Assembly (NCBI GenBank): GCA_031763025.1
Contig: JASSKH010000002.1
Coordinates: 20,774,168 to 20,838,167, forward strand
Length of the DNA: 64,000 nt
Origin: Macrocystis pyrifera
Lineage: Eukaryota > Sar > Phaeophyceae > Laminariales > Laminariaceae
Direction of reading: 5' to 3'
Shown here: positions 45,828-56,820 of the stretch, piece after piece
Layout of the letters: each line of letters begins with the position of its first letter
How positions within the stretch are numbered: the stretch's first letter is position 1
Notes under the pieces: generated by a model
Database searches by the model: none
Seen by the model: only the letters and a program-made list of their open reading frames with translations
Told to the model about the DNA's origin: nothing
Made by a program: the position numbers and the translations under genes

Positions 45828-46849
45828 CCGGTCTAACCTTTTCCACTACGTTGGCCTGAGCAAGTCAAGCATAGCGTTGATATTTGAGTGTTACGGACTT
45901 ACCGCTGAATTGACCACTCCCACTCGTGCAAATAGTTGTCGAGACACGTTGGTCCATTCTTAGCGTTGGGTGCCGTTTACCGCCCAGGCACCGTGCTCTC
46001 TGACTTCGTTAGTCGTGACTCTGTTGCTTCCTTGGTAGTACCCGTGGTGGCTCTGGAGCCGGTTCAACTCCCGTTCCGTTGGGCTTGACTCCACTCAACT
46101 TGTCTGCCGTATCCGTGATAATTACGGATTTAGTAACCTCGCTGTCTCATTGATGACCCTCCTAGTTTGCCTCAAGAGTGTGGCATCACGTTTTAAAAGC
46201 CTTGTGCTTTCGCCATATTTATCACACTCTGGTTTTTCTTAAGGATTGTGGCAGTGAATTAACGCATAGGGCCGCCTTCCATGATTTTACCTTCTTTTCG
46301 AGCATTCGATATTCGAGGACGGGCGCCAGGAGAATAGGAATTCCACTCTCGGCTGCTTCGCGTTTCGGACCGATCCCTATACTTTTGGAGTCGATTGTTC
46401 TATTAATTCCCATGCCTTCACTTTGGGATCGATTGTCCACATCCTGAATCACCCATTTACCTTGATGTTGAGTAACCTATGAACCTATTCCTGGTAGGGG
46501 ACTCCACGACCGATCACAGCAATCCTCTTACCTTGGATATCCTTCAAGTAGATCTCGTAGGTAGGGACGGCTCAACCCCGGGTTGGGTTAACCGCCCATA
46601 GTACAGTAGTCCCCTTATCTTGGACATCCTCTGCCAAGGTTTGCGTTGACAGCAGGAATCGCCTTACCTTGGATATTCTCTCCCCCCCCCCCCCATTGCA
46701 TTTCACTCGGCTGAGCGAACGCAAGATAGCGAAGAGTAACTTCATTCACCCTGTCTTGTGTCTATCGCTGTGACACATCCACTGGTAGATGACAACTACT
46801 TTCGGTGAGATGCTAAACTCTTGCTTTGGCCTATTACTGGTGTCGTGGC
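45828..46849. other. Unannotated stretch with short repeat phrase
   Basis: A phrase CTTACCTTGGATATCC-TC recurs at about 46525, 46612 (CTTATCTTGGACATCC) and 46663 (CCTTACCTTGGATATTC). A C15 run lies at about 46683-46697. Nothing coding was recognised. Confidence 0.5.
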
Positions 46850-48110
46850 TACGGTTTACCCTAGGGTAATCTAGAAGCAAAATTAGTTTCCTGTCCTAAC
46901 GGACAATATGACAAAAAACGGTACACCAGCGCTTTTTTGCCAGTTTACGGTATGAAAAACTCAAACCAGGCCATCAGGGTATACCAAACCCAAGTTAGAT
47001 AGCATGTTATGTCAAGGCATACCGTTTTGTGGCGAAACATCCATGTCCGTCCGTCTCGCTTGCGAAAATACCAAAAAACGGTACACTAGCGTATTTTTGC
47101 CAGTTTATGGTACGAAAAGTAAAACGGGGTGATCAGGGCACACCAAACCCAAGTCATATGAAATTTACTGCGAAACGTCCATGTCCGTCCGTCTCACTTG
47201 CAAAAATGCCGAAAAAAAAAACGGTACACCATCGTATTTTTGCCATTTTACGGTACGAGAAGTAAAACGAGGTGATCAGGGCACACCAAACCCAAGTCAT
47301 ATGACATTTTATGTGAAGGTATACCGTTTTCTGGAAAACAAACAATGTCCCTGTACAGCTCATGTTCTCGAACAAACACTGCGTGCGTCGATAGAAGCGC
47401 CTTCTCGTACTCATATTCATACGAACATACCACGTACGAGTCAAGCGTTGCTTACGTAATCTGAAGCCATTTTATTTCGTTTCGTGCGCGTGCGTGTAGT
47501 CAGAACACGGTACCGCGGGCGAGCCCGGCGCCGCCGCGGGTGTCAGCGGGTGCTATTACGGGGTTACATAGTTAATAGGACCTATGGTATACATAAAAAC
47601 TTATATATTTACCTATTTTTACTAACAAAATTTGGTCCTGTTAACTATGGACCCCCGTAATAGCAGGCAGAGGGGGTGTTGCAAGTAGCTCCTTCGCCGT
47701 TTGCATGGCCGTTTGCATGGCTAGGCGTCGCGTGTCTCGAGACACGCAGGAAGCACAAATGGTATCTGTCTGGCCTCCTTGTGATGCTCCGCTTGCACCA
47801 TATACGAGATATAAGGGTCGTTTTGATATGCGAAATAGTATTCAAGCGGTGCTTATTTTTGCGACCAAACTAAAGGTCAAAGAGACTTCAATGCAGTTTG
47901 AGCACCAACTTTGTCGAAGTGGCGAAGCAGGGCCACGGTGAGCACCGGGCTTGACGCGAGGCGGGCGACGACGCTCACTGTAGCAGAGAGGGAGGAAAAC
48001 TTTATCCGGACCCAATCGATGATGAGGTGGTCGCGAGACGGGCGGGCGGCGTACAAGGCTAAGAGGGAAGCTCTGCTGTTGGTTTTCTTTCTTGTTGACC
48101 GGTGGAACGG
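46850..48110 (+). repeat. Repeat family A, forward copy 2
   Basis: It starts GGTTTACCCTAGGGTAATCT as in copy 1, carries three ACGGTACACCA tandem units (46915-47340), the GAGTCAAGCGTTGCTTACG module, the GC-rich part interrupted at 47556 by a MITE, and ends at TTGACCGGTGGAACGG. Copy 1 has two tandem units and no MITE. Confidence 0.9.
47556..47660. mobile_element. MITE (TTACGGGGG family), copy 4, with preserved empty site
   Basis: It is 105 bp, from TTACGGGGTTACATAGTTAA to TTAACTATGGACCCCCGTAA, flanked by TA at 47554-47555 and 47661-47662. Host DNA on the two sides (CAGCGGGTGC and GCAGGCAGAGGG) is contiguous around a single TA in family A copy 1 at 1161-1180. This shows insertion with TA duplication directly. 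Confidence 0.97.
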
Positions 48111-48679
48111 GCAAGCGGTAAACGCAACTCGTGAGTCACGTTTAAAAACTCAACTCAGGGGACGATAAGTAACTATCCCCTTGCACCCGCGTCGTCCAAC
48201 CCCATACAAACGTACAAACCGTTGGATACTCCGGTCAGCAAGTCAGGCGATCTTACGTACCGAACACAAAGGGCTGAGACTGACGCGGCCACGAACCGCG
48301 GCTGAGCAAGATACGAAAGCAAAATCGCTCGCAGTGGCCTTTGTCCTTTTGTGGTCTAGTCTACAGCGCTAGATTCGAGCAGCTACCTCGGCACGAGCAG
48401 CGAGAAGCCTAACGAAAACAACACAGCAGTCCAGGTTGAAGCATGCCTTAAAAAAGAGGTGGGTGCAGATGTGCAGATGGTGTAGACTGCTGTAGACCGA
48501 CCTACCGTTGTATCTATCGCTGTCGGTCGTGACTCTTGACCAGAGGGTTTGGCTGTTGATTCACAGCAGTTTTTTTCCTTGTGTCGAATGTGTCCCTGTT
48601 TGGTTGGTCGGATCTGTACGTCAGCTGTGAGTTCAACCGATCGGTCGATACTCAACTTTCTGCACACCCCCGGCAGCTC
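48111..48679. other. Unannotated stretch
   Basis: No repeat family or conserved protein was recognised. It separates family A copy 2 from the minisatellite in front of the helicase remnant. Confidence 0.35.
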
Positions 48680-48935
48680 ATGAGCTAGCTCATCTATTGT
48701 GCATAGCTCACGCTTCGAAAACATGTGCAGATGAGCTACCGCCTATAGCTCAAGCCGGGGGAAACATGTGTAGCTCATGTAGCTCCTATAGCTCATCTCG
48801 GGCGCAGATGAGCTACTGTAACTCATGTAGCTCCTATAGCTCAGCCTGGGAAAATGTGTGTAGATGAGCTATCTTCTGTAGCTCAAGCCTTCAAAACATG
48901 TGCAGATGAAGTACCACCTATAGCTCAAGCCTTCC
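48680..48935 (+). repeat. AGCTCAT/CTATAGCTCA minisatellite
   Basis: Imperfect units of about 50-65 bp contain GCAGATGAGCTAC, CTATAGCTCA, GCC-GGGAAA and CATGTG. The AGCT palindrome recurs about 15 times. It abuts the first recognisable helicase codons. Confidence 0.85.
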
Positions 48936-48939
48936 AAAC

Positions 48940-49440
48940 ATCGACGCCGCCGACAGAGCTGGGCTAAAGCTGGGCGGACTCCCTCGAGGTGTCATCGGCT
49001 GCTGTCCTGTCTACAGGAAGTTCTCCATCGTTGGTAAAGGCAAGCGGAAATTCACCATCAGCAGTATGCAGGTGCCTCTGTCTCTTGGTATTTTTTCCTC
49101 AGTCTATCGAGCACAAGGCGAAACCATCGCAAAACTTGTGTTCGACATTCGTAAGCCAGTAGACGGCTATATGGACAGCGCGGCTGTCTACGTCGCTCTG
49201 TCCCGAGCGACCGATGCCAGCAAGCTCTTCTTGCTGTCGCCGGTTACTCTCGACGATCTGACCCATCCACAGGACGACGGTGTAGCGGCTTTGATCGACT
49301 CTCTCGAACGCCTCGACAAGGCTACACTATTAATAGCCTTGTTCTTGGATGATCCCTCTTCATTCCGACCGGCCACGACAAGTCCTCCGGCTAGTTACAC
49401 ATCCCACACCAACGACGGACAGACACCGACTCCATCCGCC
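48940..49440 (+). pseudogene. PIF1/Helitron-type helicase, C-terminal fragment
   Basis: One frame reads IDAADRAGLKLGGLPRGVIG, then FTISSMQVPLSLGIFSSVYR. It then has AQGETIAKLVFDI and DSAAVYVALSRATDASKLFL, the last two motifs (V and VI) of superfamily 1 PIF1-like helicases as found in Helitron RepHel proteins and in cellular PIF1. The N-terminal Walker A and B motifs and any Rep domain are absent, since a minisatellite begins immediately upstream. After about 49400 the frame must change to reach the protease exon. I infer the tail of a mobile-element protein; a truncated cellular PIF1 copy is the alternative. Confidence 0.75.
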
Positions 49441-50596
49441 CTTCACCTTTTCTGCCGCCCAATGAGAACAACAATTGTTTCTTCAACGCCGCCATCGCCT
49501 CCGCCATAGCTGCTTGGGAAGGACACTCTCTCCCCAACCCAACCATGTCAACACCAGCTGGAGCCATCTTCTTCTCCACTCTTGCGGCTGTGCGTGCCTG
49601 CATGTTCGACGGCAAGCCTCTCCAATGCACCCTCTTGGTAAGTTCTTGCTTGTTCTGTTATCCACATCTCGTCGTAATAATACCCCCCAATACTTACCGG
49701 CGCCCGCAAGTACCCATATATACATAAATACTACGTTGTGCTTTCATGTGTCTTTTAAACGTATTGTATCATTTCGTTCGGTATGCGTCGCATTCTTTGG
49801 CGGAATTCAGAATTCTTTGGCTCAAGCACGTGACAAGATCCTTGGTAGTAGCGGCCTACCGGGCGCAGGATCCGTAATGGGAACGTCAGGCTCCATATAC
49901 GAAGCGATCACCCTTCGACCTGATGATCAACTCCACCCCAACAGCGGGTGGCCAGGTGACGTCGTGGAACGGCATGCTCGTATCATGTACACTCGGACGG
50001 CTCTCGGATTCAACTGGCACTACACCACCGATTGCCATATCGAAGACCATGGCCATATCGAGATAACCGCATCCCAATGTGCACGATGGCGAGATCCCGC
50101 ACCAGTCTTGATTCCGCACGGACCGCCCCAGTCACTCCATGATGCAGTCAATGCCTTGTTCCTAACCGGAGCCGCCTCGGACTTCCCATTTTATGGACCT
50201 GCTCCGTGCCCCCCCTGCGACGAGAGCTGCGCTCGGCACATCAGCACATCCACATGGTCGATTCTTCCTTGGAGTGCGGACAACGCCCCAGATCGCGTTT
50301 TCTTCGCGTCTGCACGTGTAGACATCTACAAGGACGCCGGAGAGCCGCCAGCACCGTCACCTATTTTGATGATAGGCGTTGAGTACTGCCTCGTAGCTGT
50401 CATCTACTCCATTCCGAACCATTTCGTGACCCAGTCGCGTTCGAGAGGGCGGTGGTTGAAGTACGATCGCGTACTCGGGGGGAGTACCACGTCTTGCGAC
50501 AATTTCGACTATGACTGGTATCATGGTTTCCAGCATATGTATGTCTACCTTCGAAAGTCTATGACCTTAACAGGCACAAACGACACCATACCGTAG
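49425..50596 (+). pseudogene. USP-like cysteine protease, two putative exons
   Basis: Exon 1 reads FLPPNENNNCFFNAAIASAI, a good match to a USP cysteine box (N-x-C-F-x-N), and ends CTCTTG|GTAAGT at 49637. The second part (about 49810-50596) has an open frame ending DTIP. It contains PPQSLHDAVNALFLTGA, a CPPC pair and FFASARVDIY. It then has YCLVAVIYSIPNHFVTQ followed by RWLKYD, matching a USP histidine box and the Y-D that follows it. Comparison with the 3.4-kb copy shows frame differences near 49920 and 50000, so at least one copy, probably both, is damaged. Family role: removal of ubiquitin-like modifiers. Being adjacent to the helicase and multi-copy, it is likely part of a mobile element. 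Confidence 0.65.
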
Positions 50597-51300
50597 TGCT
50601 AGTTACCACGAGCGCGCAAGCCAAGAACGCGCGAAGATAATCGAGGCGACTAGACAAGGACCCATCATGCCTCCGCCTTACCGAAGTCCTGGCCACTACG
50701 ACGTGGGGAGCGCAGCTGTGCCTTGCCGACTCGACTCCGACGTACCGCCGCCTTGAGCGTCTCCCGTGTTCTTCTCATGTGTGTTGAAACGTTTTGATTT
50801 GATGTGATATTGCCTCTCGATTCGGACTGCCTGCCTTCTTGTTTCCCTCTTTTTGCTAGAACAATTTTTGTAGAAATGTTGCACGTCGCGTCCAGCCTTT
50901 CGAGTTCTGCGCGGCTACATTTATATTAGCTGTTCGGTCGACAGAGTGTTGTTTACGGGGTGCATGTACGTGACGATCATCGGCGAAAAGTCTACTTGTA
51001 TGCCTTTTGCCATCTTTGACTTCAAGGCAGCGTTTTATTTGGTGTGGGTGTATTCGCGACACGTCGAGGTCATCGCAAAATCTGCGCGATGCTCGACTAT
51101 GACGTTTTTTTTATGATTTTGCTTCGAAATAGCGGCGACACCAGCATCTGCAAACAAGTGATATTCTACGTGGTAAATATCGACGTCGCGAGAGAATTGT
51201 CATACCGCCGGCCAACCTTTTGTTTTACCGTTGCCCTGCCCTACAACATGGTAACACCTAGGGAACAGGAGGGCGACCCTCGCCCTGCCCTACAATATGT
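50597..51300 (+). repeat. Post-protease sequence and repeat family C, copy 3
   Basis: GAGCGCGCAAGCCAAGAACG to TACCGCCGCCTTGAGCGTCT matches 4137-4285 almost base for base. The family C landmarks follow (GACTGCCTGCCTTCTTGTTT and GTGTTGTTTACGGGGTGCAT). The GTAACACCTAGGGAACAGGA submodule is at 51247. Shared 3' sequence shows the two protease loci are copies of one longer element. Confidence 0.88.
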
Positions 51301-52079
51301 TATTTCTGGCCTGACAGGCGTTCCGAATAATATGCGCAGGTGTATACGTTTAGAGTTTGACTTTGACCTGCAGATAAATTTATGTACCAGTATATGCCCT
51401 TCATGTTTTTGTTTTTTTCCTTTCGTCATTCATCCTCCCGAAAATAGCAGCAATCAGGATACCGTGGTACTAGAGAGCGTGCGTGAAACAAAGAAAAAAA
51501 CACACCATCGCACAAGTACATTTATTTGGTATGCATTCTTAGATGCTAGTGCATGAAACAAAGATAAACTCTGCAAAAACATCAAATCATATACCAGTGT
51601 AGGGATACAGTTGTTTGGTGCACACTTCAACGTTAGGGCAGCATTTGTTTTTACCGTTACTTTGCATGTGTGGTTACTGCTAGTACTATACACTGTACGG
51701 ATAAAGGGCTGGCAGTGCCTTTTTGATAGTGGGCAACGTCCACACTGTAGTGACAAGCTACGAGGCCGCACCCAGGTACGGCGCGCACACGTTCCTGCTT
51801 GCTCGTCAATACCATGCACAGAGCTGTGTCGAAATACGGGCCGACTTTATAGGCCAACCAGGTCCCCTTCAAAGGCCATACAGAGATCTTCGCGCGTCTG
51901 TTATCGGAGCACCCAGGCCATGTACTCGTGGAAAATAGATACCAAGTACATCCACGTTGAAACGGGGCAGGGTATTATCCTCTGCCACCCACTGCCCGCC
52001 TTTGACGACGGCACCCGACCTCACGTCATCTGCGCTAACGTGGCAAGTCCTTCGCCGCAGCGACGGCGCTAAACCTGAC
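51301..52079. other. Unannotated stretch
   Basis: A plus frame at 51611-52072 ends in a protein-like stretch (TKYIHVETGQGIILCHPLPA) and then enters the minisatellite. I recognise no family. Confidence 0.3.
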
Positions 52080-52615
52080 TCCGTCTAGGCCAAAATGACA
52101 GAGTCATTTGCCACAATGACAATATTACGTCGTCCAAGCATACAGGGAAAATCCTTTGCCACAGCGGCGGCCCAAACCCTCACGTCGCCCAGGCCAAATT
52201 GGCAGAGCCTTTTGCCACAGCGACGGCATAACACCTCACGTCGTTTGGGACTAAGTGGCAAAGCCTTAGCCATAACGACGGTACATAACCTCACGTCGTT
52301 TGAGCGAAAGTGGCACAACCTTTGCGACCACTACGGCACATAACCTCACGTCGTCTGAGCACGAGTGACACAGCCTTCGCCACAACGACGGCACGTAACT
52401 GCTGTGAATGTATCTAAGTGGCAAGTGGTACGGTGCTGTAGTATCCAGTGCCATAAGTAGCACAGCCTTTGCCCTAACGACGCACATAACCTTGCGTCGT
52501 CTGAGCATAAATGGCATAGACTTTTCCATAACGACGGCACATAACCTCACGTCGTCTCGACAAAAGTAAATGCATCTGAGTTGTAAGTGGTAGGTGCACG
52601 GTGCTGTCGCATCCA
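52080..52615 (+). repeat. About 57-bp minisatellite
   Basis: Eight or so degenerate units carry AACCTCACGTCGT, a GGCAAAGCC or GGCACAACC box, TTTGCCAC and AACGACGGCACAT. A piece of its right flank (GCATCTGAGTTGTAAGTGGT) reappears at 54131 beyond the element at 52636-54124. Confidence 0.9.
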
Positions 52616-52635
52616 TTACCCATTATGTCACCACA

Positions 52636-54124
52636 GTTAGGGGTGGGAATGGATTCGTTTTGGTACGTAAAAAAAACAAAGGTTGTCGCATGGTCGTTAT
52701 CGGGGGATCAAAATCTTCTGGAAATTAACCAATGCGTTGTTGGGAAAAAAAAAAAACGTTTGCCACAAAACAATCCGTTCTATGATGCTGCCTCTCAAAA
52801 ATATAATGAAAAGCCGTGCCGGCATCGATTTTGTGGCGTTGAGCTATAGCTGGCAAAAAAGTCAGCCTTGCTTTTTGCACGACACGTGCCGCAGGACGGC
52901 ACGCAACCAAGCCCAGAACGTAAAGTAATAGCGTAGACACGGACGCACGACCGTGAACGAATCGCACGTTCCTGGGGAGGCCTTGGGATTGGCGACCGGC
53001 AGCACGAGAAAACTGCCCCCCCCCCGTGAAACACATCTTGTACAGATCAAGTCACAGTATGCTGTCCTGTTTTTACTGCTATTGGACACGTGCAAATAAG
53101 AAGAACATACCTCGTACCTACATACAGCATCGACACTCGGCCGCGTGTTGCTGTAGTGCACTTCGCCGAGGCCGGGAGTTCGACGGCGCTGCTTGCATCT
53201 CCGTGGCATTGCTACGCGTGCAGCTAGGCTTAAGCCTTGATGCACTCTCCCCGCGCCTGAAATCTGCATGCTGCTGCTGTATGTACTTGTACGTACCTAC
53301 CACTCTGTCCGGAAATGTAAATAACATCTCTATTTTCATGTTTATACATAAAACTATTCCTTTATTTCCGGACAGGGTGGTACGGTAGAGTATTTTTACT
53401 CGATCGTTTTCTCATGTGAGACAACAATGGTGATGCGTTCGCATCTAAACGCTAGGGGTAAATCGCTTCCTGCTGCAACAAGGCCCTATCACAGATGGTC
53501 TTGGGTGCTGCGATGACACCGGGTGTGATGGCGATCGCTCGGCATGCGGATGCTTTCATATCTGGCACCGTTTGCCCGATACCATGAAGACTGGACGTTC
53601 TTTGTTTTTATGTCGGGTTATTTTTTGTCGAATTTCCCATCAACAATTGACTCTTCAAAAGAGAATCAACTCGTGCACTAGATTTCATGTCGGCTCCTGT
53701 CGGATTCAGGCGCGGATTGCATTGCTGTGTGCGCAAAGTCCTGCCGCATCGATTGACTTGTATAGGTTTTCTGCTAAAGTCGAATAGTTCTTCCACAGAA
53801 AAATACGAATACATCCTGAAAAATCGAGTTTTCCCCGCGTATTTCCTCAAAAATTAACGGAGCAAAAATCTGCAGATCAAACCACAACCAGTCAATCGAT
53901 CATTCTCCATTGATGGGAGGTGTCTGTGGAACTTTATCATCCAAATCGTTCCCCGTGTCGAGAAATCAGGTGCTCGGTGCTACACGTGAAAGTAGTCTAA
54001 AACCAAGTAAATAGGGTGGTGGCAGACTATTTTAAAGAATTGCGATTTTTCTATTAATAGAACGGATTCTCGAATAGACTGGACACTTTTGTACGTCTAA
54101 AACGAATCCATTCCCATGCCTAAC
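52636..54124. mobile_element. 1.49-kb element with about 33-bp terminal inverted repeats
   Basis: The left end GTTAGGGGTGGGAATGGATT, then CGTTTT, pairs with the right end AAAACGAATCCATTCCCATG, then CCTAAC, with few mismatches. Both sides of the element have the same flank (GCATCTRAGTTGTAAGTGGT and ATTACC-ATTATGT), so it seems to lie within a duplicated flank. The TTAGGGGTGGGAA-type end recalls hAT elements, but I could not define a target duplication. Inside are a poly-C run, a smaller MITE and no transposase motif, so it would be non-autonomous. Confidence 0.75.
53300..53380. mobile_element. MITE with CTGTCCGG ends
   Basis: CCACTCTGTCCGGAAAT at the left pairs with ATTTCCGGACAGGGTGG at the right (one mismatch) and is flanked by TA on both sides. 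It is 81 bp, with an AT-rich core. The ends resemble Tc1/mariner-type terminal repeats. It is nested in the 1.49-kb element. Confidence 0.88.
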
Positions 54125-54829
54125 GGTGAGTGCATCTAAGTTGTAAGTGGTACGATTCTATAGTATCAATTACCGATTATGTAACGGAGTAAACACAAAC
54201 CAAACCCCCACAAACCCCAACAAAACACACGCCTGAGGGAAGAGCTCACCATCATCTGCCCCTACAATGACAAGTGGTCACCGTCAATGTCAAGGTGCTA
54301 TGCCCTCAGCGCTTACCTTTACTAAACTCGCCTACGCTAGTGCTCACCTCGCCACAAAACCAGACCCCAGGACACTCAACAGCACATAAACCTACGAAAC
54401 ACCTGGAAAACCTACAGCATCCAAACCTCAGGGACGGGCTCACCTTCACCTCCCCCCTCGGCGATAGCTCAATGACGAGTGGTTACCTCCACTCGCAAGG
54501 TGCTACGCTCATCAGTGCTCACCTTCACTGAGGTCAATCCGCGGGAGCGCTCACCTCGCCATCCTGCCTGCTAGACATGAAAACTTCTCACTCCCCAGCA
54601 TATTACCATACCAAGGGTATCAAGCATACTGTCGTACAACCCCAACAACAGCCGATACGCGAACATCTCAGGCATGCTATCATACGAAGAATGCCAAGAG
54701 TACTATCCATCATGCAACCCGAACAACAGCCGAATGCACATCGCATGCTTCCTGTTGTACCAAGAATACCACACGTACTAGCATACAACCCCTCTCGTTG
54801 CTACGTGCAAATCAGGCTGTGAACAACAT
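54125..54829 (+). repeat. Degenerate short tandem repeats
   Basis: 54240-54560 repeats GTGCTCACC, AAGTGGTCACC or GAGTGGTTACC, and AAGGTGCTA phrases. 54600-54800 repeats CATAC-GTCGTACAACCC, CAACAGCCGA and GCATGCT in units of about 75-80 bp. Confidence 0.7.
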
Positions 54830-56240
54830 GAACACGTGCAAAGATGGCAACTCGCTTCTAAACAACAGGTGTAGAATGCCGGTATATTGCCACAGTTGTG
54901 CTGATCTTACGCTGCTGCTGTGGTATCATCGATGTCAGTTCGTGCCAGTTGTGTTTGTCATCCCTGCTCCACAGTAGAAACCACGGACTGACAAAAGTTG
55001 TCAGATCATACCATGAGTCACAGCCAGCATGTGCATCACTGCTGTTGCTTCATGTAATACGTCTATATGTAGTGAGGACGTTTTCGTGGGTGCATACCGG
55101 GTGAGGTCCTCTCTGTATCACTCCGTTCTCCTGTATGCACCCATAGTTTTTTGGACGGACACGCAAAATATCAACAGTAGTGTGCCGCCACGAACAACAG
55201 CAATGCACGTACGGGACTATACTCGCGTCATCATCGACAGCATTATGGCCGAATCGTAAACTATACATACAACCTGTGGTGCACCTGACTCATCAAAGCA
55301 CTCTTCCCCCGAATCAGTTGTATTTCTGATATTTTACGTTGTTTTTCAGGTTTTTGAGGTCACTGCGTACCAGTACTCAATTTTGTACCAGGTCCATCGC
55401 TATCGCTACCCTTTCACGCATATTTCAGCATCGAAAATTACCTCCTCAAACATGCAATTACTGTAGGTAGCAGTACACGTCATACACACCCAAACAAGGC
55501 ATTCTATCACGCCCCCCCCCCCCCCTGTTTTGTGTGCTATGACACAGCATAGACAAAAATAAGTCCGTTTGAAGGCTGCCCCCTGCTCGTAGTTGTAGGT
55601 GATTTAGCATGATATCCTTATACGGTCCGTCCAGGAAAACATGTCCGCTTTCTCGTGTAGATTTTTGGCTTTTAGTGTTGACATGGGCTAGGCAGCGCAA
55701 AACAACCAAAACAGGCTCACCGTCCATATGCTGCCCGTGAGCGTGTACTAGTAGCATTATATTTTCTCGAGGTCGCCAAGCTTTCGGTTTTCGCTCGCTC
55801 TTTGGCCTTTCAAGGTTGGCTAGCGTGCCAGCGTAGACATTGAAAAACACACCCTGACAAAACTCGCCCTCCCGGAATACGTTCTGACCTTACCACATTT
55901 TGTATCTCGTTTACTTCATATCCCTAGTAGTCCTATCTCGGTGGCCCAGCAGTAGGACATGTCGGTATGTGCTGTACGAGTATACCTGATGAGAATTGTC
56001 CGAGGGTGTGATATTACTTTGTGTCAAATGGCCGTTTTTTCCGCAATAGTTAACTTTTCTCGTTTGGCCGCGGGTTTTTTCTCGTGCTTCCTGCTGCGGG
56101 GCCCGCAGGGGGGCGGCGTGGGAGAGTACGGTGCAAGCGTTGGCTCCGGCCGGGCTCCGTGGCACATACTCTAGGTGGTCAAAGTCACGTGACCCAGCAA
56201 GCAACTCAGGGGATGGGGTCCCACTTCCGAATAGCCATCT
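54830..56240. other. Unannotated stretch with one protein-like minus frame
   Basis: The minus frame 55850-55458 reads FFNVYAGTLANLERPKSERK, then WRPRENIMLLVHAHGQHM, and can be preceded by an acceptor (TTTTGTCAG). Its composition suggests coding sequence but I recognise no family; it ends in a C15 run (55512-55526) and may be a decayed exon. The rest shows nothing. Confidence 0.3.
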
Positions 56241-56820
56241 AGGGGCTTGGAAACCTACCCGGATCTTCGTAATTTAGCTGCACAGATTTTGTTGTGCTCA
56301 CTTCTTGCTGCAACTGAACAGCTCGCAGCAGTGCTGATCGAGCGTGCTGCTCGAGCTGCAGCAGTAAAACAACAGCAAAAACAGTCGTACGAGTGCTGCT
56401 GGAGTCGAATGTTGCTCGTGTATCGCTGGGTGCTGCTATGCTGCTATGCTGCTGAGTGCTCGTGTGCCCGTGGCTGCTTGGCCACGTCGTGCTCGTGTTG
56501 ATCTCGTGCTCGTTGCGCTTGAGCAATCGAGTGATCGGGGTCCCGTGTCCTTTTTTGCGGTGCAATATACTATGCTTGCAACCTACTCATGCTCGTGCGC
56601 TCGAGTGCTGCTCGAGCAGTACGCAGCAGTACACGAACAGCAACAAATGGCGCACGAGTGCTGCTCGAATCGAGTGTTGCTCGAGTGCTGCTGCTGCTGA
56701 GTGCTCGTGTGCTCGTGACTGCTTGGCCACAAGACGTGGGAAAAGGCTGAGCCACCACGTACGTACATACCTGGTGGCATTTTTTTAGTATCTCGGTGCG
56801 ATTAATCATTTATCGGATCT
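56241..56820 (+). repeat. Duplicated CTG/CTCGAG-rich module
   Basis: GAGTGCTGCT-GA-TCGA-TGTTGCTCG and GCTGAGTGCTCGTGTGC, followed by GCTTGGCCAC, occur at about 56390-56490 and 56655-56735. Several CTCGAG palindromes occur. Confidence 0.8.

Noticed and set aside
46040-46090. T-arm-like GGTTCAACTCC suggesting a tRNA
   Set aside because: No A-box, acceptor stem or anticodon arm can be paired around it.
44037-46850. Possible rRNA or organelle-derived insert
   Set aside because: No universally conserved rRNA core sequence or organelle protein was recognised on either strand. It is kept only as a question in the findings.
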